Shown piece after piece: positions 54,001-64,000 of a stretch of DNA of 64,000 nt (position 1 is its first letter; every line of letters begins with the position of its first letter). Source of the stretch: Adiantum capillus-veneris (taxonomy: Eukaryota; Streptophyta; Polypodiopsida; Polypodiales; Pteridaceae). Both the position numbers and the translations under genes were made by a program. The notes below the pieces were generated by a model. That model searched no databases and was not told the DNA's origin. It worked only from the letters and a program-made list of their open reading frames with translations. The stretch lies in assembly GCA_014529385.2 (NCBI GenBank), contig CM043966.1, positions 35,688,739 to 35,752,738 on the forward strand, given 5' to 3'.

Positions 54001-55385
54001 ACAAGGCAAAGCTGGTCGCAAAGAGTTATGCACAGACGTATGGCATAGACTATGAGGAGACCTTTGCTCCAGTGGCAAAGATGACGACTGTGAGAGCTGT
54101 CATAGCAGTGGCTGCATCTAGAGGATGGATTATGCATCAAATGGATGTAAAGAATGCCTTCTTGAATGGTGAGTTGCAAGAGGAAGTGTATATGGATCAG
54201 CCACCTGGTTATGTCGATCCAGGTTACCCAGATTATGTATGCAAACTTCTCAAAGCTTTGTATGGTTTGAAGCAGGGCTCTAGAGCATGGTATGACAGGA
54301 TTGCCAAGTATCTTGTCAGTATTGGTTTTAGGAGAGCTCATGCTGATCATTCACTCTATGTACGTGAGAGTGATGTGGAGATTGTGGTCATTACCATATA
54401 TGTAGATGACCTTATTATTGTTGGTGACAATGCTATGGAGATTGACCATGTGAAGGGTCTTCTCAAACAGGAGTTTGAAATGAAAGATTTAGGCGAGTTG
54501 CGCTACTTTCTTGGCATTGAGGTGATCAGGACTCCAGAGGGTGTATGGCTATCACAGAGACAGTATGCTTTGGACATGTTGTCAAAGTATGGTATGGCTG
54601 ATTGTAAGCCAATTTCTATTCCCTTGGATGTGAATGCAAAGCTGAGTGCAGAGAAGGGTGATGTTGTTGAGGATGTCAACATGTACAGGAAGATTGTGGG
54701 TAGTCTAATCTACTTGACTATCACAAGGCCAGACTTGAGCTACACAGTAGGCTTGGAGAGTCAGTTCATGCAGCTTCCGAGGAAGCCACATTTGGATGGA
54801 GTACGACGCACACTTAGGTATGTGCAAGGGACTCTTGACTACGCATTGTTCTATGCAGCTGATGCACCATTAGCATTGTATGGGTATACAGATGCAGATT
54901 GGGCAGGTAGCATTGTTGATAGGAGATCTACAAGTGGCTTCATGTTCTCTTTTGGGAGTGCTGCTGTTACTTGGAGCAGCAAAAAGCAGCCTACGGTTGC
55001 TTTATCGAGCACAGAGGCCGAGTACAGAGGTGCAGCAGTTGCGGCGTGCGAGGTAGCTTGGCTACGCACATTACTTGAGGACTTGGGAGTGCAGGTGGAC
55101 CAGCAGATTTTCATCCATTGTGACAACCTCAGCAGCATGCAGTTGGCTAGGAACCCAGTGTTCCATGCTAGGACCAAACACATAGAGGTCCATTACCACT
55201 CCGTTCGAGAGCGAGTGTTGGCGGGCGACATCGACTTGGTCTACGTCAGCACAGAGGAGCAGATAGCGGATATCTTTACCAAGGCCCTCGGAGCTGAGAA
55301 GCTTCGACGTTTCCGGACTATGCTTGGACTCTGCGACATGCAGAGCTCGAGGGGGAGTGTTGAGATGTCGAGCTCTACACCTTGA
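51036..55385 (+). pseudogene. copia E gag-pol polyprotein, nearly intact (one TAG at codon 88)
   Basis: Single frame from ATG 51036 (MSDGFSQIVTEKLEKNNYPA) to TGA 55383-55385, inside the 3' LTR. TAG at 51297-51299 replaces what is probably Gln. Gag: FLKGKGYWDYVEGDN, DYALKIKSIIEAL, then RGRGRGRG and zinc knuckle CWTCGERGHMSRDC (~277-290). Protease: VWYVDSGASNHMTS, Asp ~343. Pre-integrase: IWHKRIGHVNEQRL. Integrase: VVHTDVWGPTD, LRSDGGGEYFSND, NGVAERKNRHIAEV. RT: HKAKLVAKSYAQTYGIDYEE, AFLNGELQEEVYMDQPPGY and TIYVDDLIIVGD (~54400). RNase H: YTDADWAGSIVDRRSTSG, SSTEAEYRGAA, KHIEVHYHSVRERV. All catalytic motifs are present. One base change, or stop-codon read-through, would separate it from an autonomous element. 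Confidence 0.95.
55342..55357 (+). other. Polypurine tract of copia E
   Basis: Purine-rich run ending GAGGGGGAG directly before the 3' LTR; it lies inside the end of the coding frame. Confidence 0.85.
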
Positions 55386-55679
55386 GCTGGCATCCACTAC
55401 GGGTCTTGGCCGCTTACGGCATTTACTCACTGGCGCGTTAGGTGACCGACACGGAGGATCTCTGCCAGTGATTCTACAGCTGGACTACACTTATAGTGCC
55501 AGCCTAGTACGCTTCTAGCGAGTTCACACTTAGTGACCGCATGTACATATGTGCTACTTTTCAGCTTTACCACTTAGTCATTTTGTACTCTCTTTTCTGT
55601 GAAGAAGAAGAAGAAGCTTTCCATCTCTGTGTGCTTTGTGCTTGTCTTGTGTAGCTCTCTTGCATCCTCATTCTTTACA
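55358..55679 (+). repeat. 3' LTR of copia E
   Basis: 322 bp, one substitution relative to the 5' LTR. The last nine codons and stop of gag-pol lie in its first 28 bases. Confidence 0.97.
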
Positions 55680-56261
55680 AAACAGTGCCTTTGGTTATGC
55701 ACATGGTGCTCTTTGATAGCAAATTTATGCATACATATCAACAATGAAAGAGATAAAATGCTTCTACATAAGAAAATTTTACAATTTTACCATCTCTCAT
55801 GGACGATTCAAAGTAGATTAATTTCTAGCTCACTTGAAGTACGGAATTTAAAACAAGCCAAGAGCTGAAAATAATGCAACTTTGAATGAAATGAAGTGGC
55901 TCTCAATAGCTAATTTTACAATTTAAAGCTTTTAAAAAAGTTGGCTAACAACTAGCTCACATGAAATTTTTAATTTAAGAGCAATCTATGAGCTAGAGAT
56001 GACTGCAACTCTTAAAGGAATGAAAGTGAATGGCTCTCAATAGCCAAATTATGTACTTGAAAGCTCAGAAAAGTTGGGTAAATACTAGCTCAAAATGAAA
56101 AAATTAACTTTTGACAAGGCTATGAGCTAGCATATACACAACTTTTAATCCAATCAATTGGAATGGCTCTAATTATCCAAATTTTGCAATATTGCAATGA
56201 TGACCCCTTCTTGGATCATTTGAAATCACACTCCTGCCACACCCTTCAAAATGAGTCTCAA

Positions 56262-56498
56262 TTGTTAGTGCTTTTTAGCATTTGAACATCCAATACAAGC
56301 ATTAAAAATGCATGCTCAATCACGAGGCCAATATTTTTAATGCTATCTTATGGTCATCCAAACTAGCCCGATGGTTAGCATTTGTTAGTGCTTTTTAGCA
56401 TTTGAACATCCAATACAAGCATTAAAAATGCATGCTCAATCACGAGGCCAATATTTTTAATGCTATCTTATGGTCATCCAAACTAGCCCGATGGTTAG
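56262..56498. repeat. Perfect tandem duplication, period 120 bp
   Basis: 56262-56378 and 56382-56498 are identical over 117 bp (TTGTTAGTGCTTTTTAGC ... AGCCCGATGGTTAG), separated by 3 bases. Each unit holds the perfect inverted repeat AGCATTAAAAAT ... ATTTTTAATGCT. Confidence 0.95.
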
Positions 56499-58012
56499 TG
56501 CTATGCAAGAATTTTTCTTTGGAATTAAGCACTAAAAATTTATCAAGCAATGCACACTCGAGACCAAGTATTAATGCATCATTTGGTCAAAAGTGAAGCT
56601 TACATGCATGTAAAAATGAACTTGTCTTTTAGTGTAAAAAGCTCTTGATCAAACCAAACACCACATCATGCTCAATCATAATTCACTAGTCCCTTGAGCA
56701 ATTTCAATGGTTAGTGTTATGTAGTGTTTTTTGCATTCAAATCAGACACTAACACGCAACAAGCTAATTAAGTCCAAGCACAAAGTTTCGATCAAACATG
56801 AACGTATCATTAGTGTAACTTTCGAATGATTTCATAGTGCATGCCAAAAAGCATTTGTCTTTTAGTGCAACAATAATGCCAATGAAACCAATCACTAAAC
56901 CATTCACAAGCCAAAAATTTTGTGCAATGGAAGTTCATGTATGTATGGAAATGATTACAAAATCATAGCACACATTTGACGCCTACCTACTTGCTCTTAC
57001 GTAGCAAATATGACATACATATCAGAGAAACGAGTTTAAAAAGCTCCCTCGAGTGCGCCCAATTAGTGATGTTTTTTGCTATTTCAAGCGTTTGTCACAA
57101 GATCCAAAAATTATTTTCTCTCCCTTGTCGACTCTCGAGGTTTGTTTCCCCACTTAAACTGCTGCATATATTTTTATTTTATTTTTTTGGTTTTCTTTTT
57201 TTTTAAAAATTTACTCAGTCCCAACGGGCTCGTGGCGAAGACAGGGTGGGAACCTAGTCTTCTTTGTTAAGCCAATTATATTTATTTGATCTGACGGTAG
57301 CTTAAAGTGAGCTGAGGGAGAGAAAAGAGGATAAGGCACATGGGATACATTTCAAGGGCCGCCAAGTCTGCAAGCCATTGAGAAGAGTCGGAGTCGGAGT
57401 GGGACCAGGAGTCAGAGTCGGAGTTAGGAAAAAACGGGGATTCGGTGTATTGATCGGCTGAAGTCACAGAACCTTGGTTTGATTTGGACTCTGATGAGTG
57501 TGAAGCCATGATGAGGTCAAGCACGTCAAGCACCAGGATGCAAATAATTAAAGCCGGCAATTTGGTAGTGCCATTGACTCTGTGTGTGAAATTTGTAGCA
57601 TAAGTGGCACTTGTTGAGAATGCTCGGTAAAGGCGCATGTGAGGAATTAGGATCTACGCAACAGAAGCGGGCTTTCAAAGTTCAATTAGATCCGGCTATT
57701 ATGCAAAAAACCAAGCAAGTGGGCAGTCCGTGTGTCTAGCTGAGAGCGACGGTCATGAGTGGGTGGGGTTGCTCTGTTTCAGCAATGCGCGTTGGCAAAA
57801 TTAACATGAGTTGTGGACTGTAGAAAATACAAAGATTGTGTGTGTTTGTGATGACGACAGCTGGTGCGTATAAAGACTCACGAGGGCCTGCGTCGTGTGT
57901 ATGAGAGTTTGGTTGGTGAGCGGCACCAGGCAGCAGTCGAGCAGTAATTGAGACCTCAGGCACTACAAGATCATGTTTGCGTGTGTGTGTTGATGCGCGC
58001 CATTCCAGGTAG

Positions 58013-58015
58013 CCC

Positions 58016-58060
<45 letters not shown>

Positions 58061-58122
58061 GCTCAGTCAACGGGGTGGGCCAACGACTACATGTGAGTGA
58101 GTGAGTGTGTGTGTGTGTGTGT
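58013..58122. repeat. Two (GT)n microsatellites
   Basis: A (GT)n of about 22 units ends at 58057. A second, shorter GTGAGTGAGTGAG(TG)n tract follows around 58095-58122. Confidence 0.93.
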
Positions 58123-60736
58123 CTGTGTGAGGATGCGCCATATTCGCCAGCACTTGTAGAGCATCATGGGTGGTGTGTGAGAGGCGTTAGGGAGCTACGA
58201 GCAAGTGCATTCATGGTAGCAGGACGGGTTCTCTAGCCTCCAGGGCCCAGGCTCCAACGAAAAGGCCGACAAATTTTTTTTATTTTGTATTTTTATTTTT
58301 TGTTGAAAAATTTCCTCTAGAGGACATTCCCATGCACAATAACGATGGAAAGTATGAGAGATATTGGCGAGAGGTACGGCAAAGCTCGGTGTGTGTACGT
58401 GCGGTTGTGTGTGTGTGTAGTGCTCATATGCAAGAGAAAAAAGTAGTGTATGTGCTCATGTGTTCATACGACCCCATTTGAGCACATTGTCCTCAAAAAA
58501 TCAAATCATCACTCAAAGTAACCACAATTTGAAATTTTTCTTCCTTGCACATTATTGAGCAATTGCATATAGTTCATTTTAAAGTTCGTGATTGCACTCA
58601 TGACTCACATCCTTAAAAGTATGCAGGGTATTACTCAATTTATCGCTATTCTTCTTCAATACTGTTGGGGTATACAGCCCAATGTGGTCGCCCAGGTAAG
58701 TGGGCGGGCCGCCAAGTATGTACACACATTCTTTTGTTAAAACCTAATAAGAGCTCACTATGCTCTATACATTACAGTAGAGCGAGTTCACCATATCGTC
58801 GTGCTCTTCTTCTCACACTCTCTCTCGCGTCGCACTTTCGCTCGTACTCCTTCAAATATGTACTCAAAATTGGTGCTCATTTTCAACTTTATAATGTCAT
58901 CTTGACGATGCTTGTTTGTGCATGCACAAAACACATGATCCAAAAGATTGACACACAACATCGATAATACAAATGAAACATTTCCTATGTATTTCCATAT
59001 TCAATTGACATTAGCAGGAATCACAATGGAAACACACAATAGTTCTTTCATTTCAACTTAATGAAGCACTTGTTTCTCAATTTCGATTTAATGCATGGTG
59101 CACAAACAACTTAATTAGAACCTACATATGTCCAATCAACCTCTCCCATCAAATCATAATGTAAGTTCCAATGACATTAAAGGTGGTTGTGGCTCAAGCA
59201 TTACTTACACACATTACATAGTATGCCGATTCTCTCCTTTGCATAACCAAATTTTCAATCATTGCAACTTATGAGTTTCTAATTAGGCTTGTCATCACAT
59301 GGCTACACACTTTTGATTTTTATGGTATTCACCAATTACCATACCCCATTGGCATACATAGCAATAGTAATTCATAAAATCATTTTCAATTGCGTCAATT
59401 GAATCATCTAAAATCAATCAATCAAATACACACCGATCTTTAAGGCCAAATTAATCATCATAATTGGTAAAAAATACCAACTATTCATTCAAGCACCGGG
59501 TTGCACATGCCATTGAGTAGGCACACACACCCAAATTTAGGCCAAAATTTTGTAGAAATTACATCAATTCCACATTGGAATGCACAAGCTGCAAAATCAA
59601 TCAAGTATAAGTGAATGCATGCATGCGCAATTTCTAAAAAATTAGCGCTATTTTTACCCAATCAAGCAATGCACACACTAAAAAATTAAGCACAAATGAT
59701 CGAATTTTTCTCAATTGGCAATGAATTTAGGCTTATACCTAAGGATTGCACACACTTTTCATGCAAATTTCATAATAAAAAATCCTTTAGGTGCCCTAAT
59801 TGACCATCAATCATAGAAAATCAAGTGGTCTTAGATAGGTACACACACTCAATCTTTGCCCAGTTTTTTGGCAATTAGGCTTATCCAATGATTGAATTAG
59901 CCTAACATACACATCATTTATATGACTGCATACCCATGTATCATCAATTCCATCACTTTATATGCATGCACATACTAAATATTAGGTGCACACACACTTG
60001 AAATTTTTTACAGTTTTTTTCCTCTTTTGCACACACACAATGATTTTTATGCACACACATGATTCTTGATGAGAATTAAGCATTATTTGGATACACACAA
60101 AGTTCATTAGTCACAATTTGACTATCAATTTTATTCCAAATGTATCAAATTAGGTGCAAAGTGTAGGTCAATTTGTGTTACACACTTAATTTTAGAAAAT
60201 AATTAGCAACATTGAACCTCATTAATCAATCAAGAATTAACATAACAAGTGAGTGCACTTACATCGTAATTACACTCCAAGCTATTCCTTTGCTCCACGT
60301 GAAGTCGTATCATTGCACACACAAGTGTGTGCACCATCAATTCGGCTCCAAAATTGACCATTTGTAGGTCAAAATCAAACACTCAAATCATCAAATTAGG
60401 CATAAATTAGCACGATTAACTTTGATTAGAGTGATGATTCCACCTCTTGCAAGGGGAATTCACATACTTTACACTTCAAAGGTTAGTGGTTAGGTTAGAA
60501 AGGTTAGTCAAAATTAGTAGAAATTAGCATGAAAAGAAGTGAATTACCAAGGATTAGCATGAAATTAGTGAAATTGGGGGTTTGGGGTATTCATAACTCA
60601 ACATTAATATCAATTTCTTGTACTACATCATCAAATCAAACCAAAAAATGAGTTACCCACTCTCAAAAAACCAACAAAATTAGTAGTGAAATTACTCTAT
60701 TCTACACATCTTAAGCTCAACACCTTAGGTTATCGA

Positions 60737-60754
60737 TCCCTGGCAACGACGCCA
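60737..60754 (-). other. Primer binding site of element F (tRNA-Asp type)
   Basis: Plus TCCCTGGCAACGACGCCA; minus TGGCGTCGTTGCCAGGGA. Same type as element C with two differences, two bases from the LTR at 60757. Confidence 0.85.
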
Positions 60755-60756
60755 AA

Positions 60757-61712
60757 TGTAGGGAGGCATTGTAGCACGACCTAATCGCAACCCACACAAA
60801 ATTATCAAATCTGTGGATGCGGCAACCCGGCTAGGACATGGAAGCACGAGCATCAAATGAATGGAATAGATGATTCAAGAGATCAACTCTCCAATGTAAG
60901 TAGAGATTAGCCATTGCAAGACTAACTCTAAACCTACTCTAATCACTAATCAATTAATCTCCTACACACACCAAGCCCACCGAAGTCCGACTTGCCATAG
61001 ACTAGAAACCCCAAGTACACTAATAATAAGCACACACTAATTACCACATGTCAATTAAGGCACTTCATCAATAGCTTACACACACGAGGTGAATGGTGCT
61101 AGAGCTTCATAAAACCTATCTACACACACAAGCAAAGAATAGGGCACACACACAAATTACAAGATTAAGACCCAACTTAATAACCTAATTTGTGATGCTA
61201 AATATCGCAAATCAATTGCTCGTAGAGAGATAAGAGTGGTTACTAGCAAGAAGTACATACATCTCTCAAATCTAGAATAATGAAAGTGTAATACTACTTC
61301 ATGACAAGATGAAATGTAGAGAAGAAGAAACTAATGAGAAAATAAGAATTAAATCAATCAAGAAGAGCTTACTCTAATTTCAAAGGTTAGAACTAGCCTC
61401 TCAAGCATAAACATTAAGCTCAAGGCTAGGCCAAAGAGTGAACACTCTAGAGAGAGGGAGCTCTCAAAAGTGGATCCTCAAGAGTGGATACTCAAGAATG
61501 ACGCCTCCTTGACTAAAGGCTTCCTTTTAAGGGCTTTCATCACAATCCCTTCTACTATAGGTTTAAGCTTGAGCCCTCAAACTACCAAAGACAACTTTGG
61601 AACTCCAAGTTAGCCCAAGACTTATACAAAGTGAGTGGAAATATTATGCACAACCATAGATATCTCCCGCTTGATGCATATTCGGTGTAACCTGTGTTAG
61701 ACGCTGATAACA
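60757..61712 (-). repeat. 5' LTR of element F, 956 bp
   Basis: TGTAGGGAGGCATTGTAGC ... GACGCTGATAACA, followed by TSD AAGTT. About 20 substitutions in the first 340 bases relative to 48103. Confidence 0.93.
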
Positions 61713-61717
61713 AAGTT

Positions 61718-62042
61718 TCATTGTGTCACTCTGGAATTTCTTTATAAGTACGCATCTAGGAAACTCCCAAGATGATTTCTTCATTGAGACCTGCATCTGC
61801 CATGATCTGGAATCGATGCGGCAGTGGCTACCATTGATGTTGATTGAGACATTGGCTTGGCCTAAATTGACCATGGTTCCTCTATTAGCTACCCTGAGAT
61901 CAATCTTGGTGGGTTCTATCATGGAGTTTGATAGTTTGAGGTATGTAGAATACCACATGGCATTAACTTGTGTGCCAGTATCCACAAATGCTCTTTTTGT
62001 TGTTCCATCGGTGAGTTAGACATTGATGTTACGTACATCCAT
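61718..62042 (-). pseudogene. Element D post-integrase ORF, 5' half (retropepsin-like domain)
   Basis: Minus strand from ATG 62042 (MDVRNINV, stop, LTDGTTKR). The domain reads AFVDTGTQVNAMWYSTYLKL (catalytic DTG), KIDLRVANRGTMVNLGQANV, then after a frameshift ADAGLNEEIILGVS-stop-MRTYKEIPE, where the stop (TAG) stands in the usual ILG-x-x-W-hydrophobic motif. Element F cuts it at 61717; the other half with the W-x-P-K repeats is at 47526-48102. It lies directly after the integrase C-terminus, just as ORF3 does in element C. Confidence 0.78.
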
Positions 62043-63060
62043 ACCTTCAAGTCAATTCTGCTCAATGTGTATTAATGTGTTATTCAGTCATTATTTTCAC
62101 TTTAAAATATGTGTCTCCTTTGCTTGTACTTGTATTGCTTGAGCTTTCTGCTTCCTTTCCTTTACTTCATACATCTTCTCCGATATTTTCGCGGTTTAGT
62201 ATTTCTCTAGTGTGCAACCATTGATCCAATTAGGCATCTCCTCTCCCTCTAATGTTACAAGCTGTATGATGCCACTTGGTGATATGTCATTGATCAAAAT
62301 GGTCCATTACTACGCTTTTTCAGTTTCTAAGAGTGTTGCTTCAAGGTATATACTAAGACATAGTCTTGCTTTTGAAACTCCTCATTGATCACGTGTTCAT
62401 CTTGAAATTCTTTCATTTGTCATTTTTGCACATAGGTGGCTGTAACAGATCTGAGCCGCATTTCATCTAACTTGGTTATCTGTTCAAGTCTGCTAGACAA
62501 CTTGTGTTCAGTCCATCCTAATTCTTGTGCAACTCGTAGTGTAAGAATCAAGAATTCCACGAGCAGTATGGCATTTATCCCAAACACCAAATTGAAAGGT
62601 GTCATATTCAGTGGCGTTTTGTATACTACCCTATATACCCATAGAGTTGAGTGTAATTTCATATCCCAATTAGCTCTTGATTTATTTATAATTTTTGTGA
62701 GCACTGTGGATAGAATTTGTTTGTGCTCTCGGATTGCCTATTTGCTTGAGGGTGATATAGCGCTGAATTTTAATGAAGCACCATAAACTCTTGCAATAGA
62801 TAGTCAACCATATCTTGATGAAGTGACTCCCTCTTATCAATGACTATCTCAATCGGTAACCCATATCTAGTGAAACTGTTCTCATACAAGAACTATGCGG
62901 TTGTTTTGGCATTGCTCTTTTGTGTCACCTTAGCTTCTACCCATTTGGTCAAATAATATGTGGCCACTATGATGTATTGAGCATGCATGTGAGATGTCGG
63001 TGGTAAGATAGGTCCAACAAAGTCTATCCCCTATTTGGCAAAATCCTTTGCACCCATCAT
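62043..63060 (-). pseudogene. Element D integrase (broken)
   Basis: Minus-strand pieces: GIDFVGPILPPTSHMH (first Asp), YIIVATYYLTKWVEAKVTQK, FTRYGLPIEIVIDKRESLH (second Asp, diverged), YHPQANRQSESTNKILS (third residue Glu kept), RANWDMKLHSTLWVYRVVYK and MTPFNLVFGINAILL. The C-terminal domain continues to about 62120 in broken frames (VYTLKQHS, SPSGIIQLVTLEGEEMPNWI). Residue for residue it resembles the element C integrase, so D and C are of one broader lineage. Several stops; the zinc domain is missing because of a deletion near 63200. Confidence 0.83.
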
Positions 63061-63216
63061 TGGTCTTAATGGCATTTCATCATGTCGCATAGGTACTTTT
63101 GTTCCTTGGAAACCATCATATCATTTGACATATTGCTCTCCATTCATGTACAGAGTAGGCCGCCTCTCCTACAAGAAGTATCATTTTTGTGATTTTGTCG
63201 GCCAAAAAGTGGACCT

Positions 63217-64000
63217 CTACTGGTTCGGCATGTGGACTTGTACCTCTCTAACTTTGGTGGGTCTTGGAAGAGTGACAATAACTTGTATCTCCTCAAGATC
63301 TATGGAAATGCCGTTTTTAGACACAATGTGTCCTAAAATCTTGCCTTGTCTTACCATGAAGACACAGTTTTTTGGGTTTAGGTAGATGTAATAAGTTTTG
63401 CACTTCTCAAAGATCTTCTTCAAGTGTTTGACATGTTCGTTTCTTTGTAGAGAATGCACACACAAGTCATTCGTATAAATCTCCAAGAAGTGTCTTAGAT
63501 ATTCCTTGAATATGTGACTCATTAGCCTCTAGAATGTGGCAGGTACATTGGTTAAGCCAAAGGGCATCACCCTATAAGAAAATAAATCCCATTCTATTGC
63601 AAAGATTGTTTTGTGCTGATCCTTTGGCTTTATCGTGAGTTGATTGTAGCTTGAAAATCCATCAAGCAAAATGTAAGCTTCCTTGCCCATGACACTCTTA
63701 ATCACATGATCTGTCATGGGTAAAAGATAGTTATCACTTATCATGGCAGCATTTACTTGCTTGAGATTCATACACACTCATTTACCATTCTTTTTGGGTA
63801 CTACCACGATTGGTGACACTCACTCCGTGTGTTCGATCTCATAGATAAGCTTCATCTCTCTAAAATAATCTATCTCCTCTTTGTTTTCTTTGCAAATGTT
63901 TCATTGTATGTATAGGGACGTTGTCTCACGGCTTAGCATCATCCTTAAGGGTTATAAATGTTGACATATGCTCAGATACACTCCCTTAAGATCTTTGTAC
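63217..64000 (-). pseudogene. Element D reverse transcriptase (broken, enters from the right edge)
   Basis: From the edge: TEWVSPI-like and VPKKNGK (~63800), then MCMNLKQVNAAMISDNYLLP, LLDGFSSYNQLTIKPKDQHK, VMPFGLTNVPATF, a stop and LMSHIFKEYLRHFLEIYTND. The catalytic pair DD reads ND. It ends KILGHIVSKNGISIDLEEIQ, VTLPRPTKVREVQ and then jumps to the integrase: RNase H is deleted. Confidence 0.85.

Larger units (their letters stand above)
50398..55684 (+). mobile_element. Young Ty1/copia element E, TSD AAACA
   Basis: TSD AAACA at 50398-50402 and 55680-55684; LTRs 50403-50724 and 55358-55679, 322 bp each with one difference (CTTTAGCAC vs CTTTACCAC). Primer site 50725-50736. One gag-pol frame of 1,450 codons with a single in-frame stop at codon 88. 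Inserted inside element F. The nearly identical LTRs make it the most recent insertion in the window. Confidence 0.97.
55685..60736 (-). other. Element F internal region, right part
   Basis: 5 kb of AT-rich sequence without retroviral domains. Contents: a perfect 120-bp-period tandem duplication (56262-56498), GT microsatellites (58013-58057 and about 58097-58122), many CACACA phrases (59400-60100), and a 75-codon minus-strand ORF from ATG 57509 to 57282 that is Ser/Asp-rich (PNSDSDSWSHSDSDSSQW). I cannot say whether that ORF is real. Confidence 0.6.
48098..61717 (-). mobile_element. Non-autonomous LTR element F (LARD-like), TSD AAGTT
   Basis: 13,610 bp between TSD copies AAGTT (48098-48102, 61713-61717), of which 5.3 kb is the nested copia E. 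LTRs 48103-49066 (964 bp) and 60757-61712 (956 bp), polypurine tract at 49067-49081, primer site at 60737-60754. The remaining ~6.4-kb internal region has no gag, protease, RT or integrase. Length, LTRs and lack of coding fit a large retrotransposon derivative mobilised in trans. LTR divergence is about 5-6% over the first 340 bases. Confidence 0.9.
47526..64000 (-). mobile_element. Ty3/gypsy element D (decayed, runs off the right edge)
   Basis: Minus strand. RT (from 64000 to 63217), a deletion removing RNase H and the integrase zinc domain, integrase core and C-terminus (~63060-62120), then the post-integrase ORF (62042-61718 and 48102-47526), interrupted by element F at 48103-61712 with TSD AAGTT. 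Its pol is the closest relative of element C in the window (RT blocks VSKNGIS, NAPATF-like, integrase HPQAN). Gag, first protease and 5' LTR would lie beyond 64000. Confidence 0.75.

Noticed and set aside
51428-55430. Many antisense and shifted ORFs over copia E
   Set aside because: Shadows of the gag-pol frame; no recognised domains.
58665-58967. 100-codon plus-strand ORF in element F
   Set aside because: Opposite to the element strand, no motif, in sequence rich in microsatellites.

Overview
The window is plant nuclear DNA made almost entirely of transposable elements. I see no convincing host gene and no tRNA, rRNA or CRISPR array. The evidence for a land plant is: Ty1/copia elements primed by the usual TGGTATCAGAGC site, a chromodomain Ty3/gypsy element (chromovirus), a non-chromoviral Ty3/gypsy element primed by a tRNA-Asp-type site, a hAT transposase fragment, and long (GT)n/(CT)n microsatellites. 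The species cannot be read from the sequence. The non-chromoviral pol looks related to Athila/Tat but does not match either cleanly, which would fit a fern, lycophyte, bryophyte or gymnosperm; this is a guess.

Layout. 1-386 is a hAT transposase fragment cut by the LTR of chromovirus A. 387-8182 is chromovirus A (minus strand) with a full 3' LTR (387-1967), a decayed gag-pol with chromodomain, a primer site and a broken 5' LTR. 8180-17697 is a second copy of the same family, B (minus strand), joined to A at a 4-base microhomology. Its leader was hit by copia-1 (11581-16735, plus strand, 227-bp LTRs, TSD ATAGT). B's 5' LTR stops at 17697, where a CACTA-like end begins. 17698-22955 is mostly unassigned repeat DNA. 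22956-36812 is element C, a complete 13.9-kb Ty3/gypsy element (minus strand, TSD AAACA). 36818-39641 is unassigned. 39642-44860 holds H, a decayed gag-like ORF of about 1,200 codons (minus strand), split by solo LTR G (42305-43891). 44880-47300 is a noncoding block with five copies of a palindrome and a long (GT)n. 47526-64000 is element D (minus strand, running off the right edge). It contains element F (48103-61712, TSD AAGTT, no coding capacity), which itself contains copia E (50403-55679, TSD AAACA, LTRs 321/322 identical).

The most interesting point is an ORF after the integrase in elements C and D. In C it is an intact 415-codon ORF, separate from gag-pol. It starts with a second retropepsin-like domain (DTGA ... 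LGCTWM ... DWDTG) and continues with repeated W-x-P-K motifs. Element D carries the same plan (DTGT ... ILGVS ... then five W-x-[PK]-K motifs) in the same place after the integrase, although its copy was split in two by the insertion of F. Two diverged elements sharing this order suggests a real, selected extra gene of this retrotransposon lineage. C also has a small acidic ORF downstream of it.

Insertion order by LTR divergence counted by eye: E (1/322) is youngest, then C (about 2%) and copia-1 (5/227), then F (about 5-6% over the first 340 bases). A, B, D, G and H are older and heavily broken.
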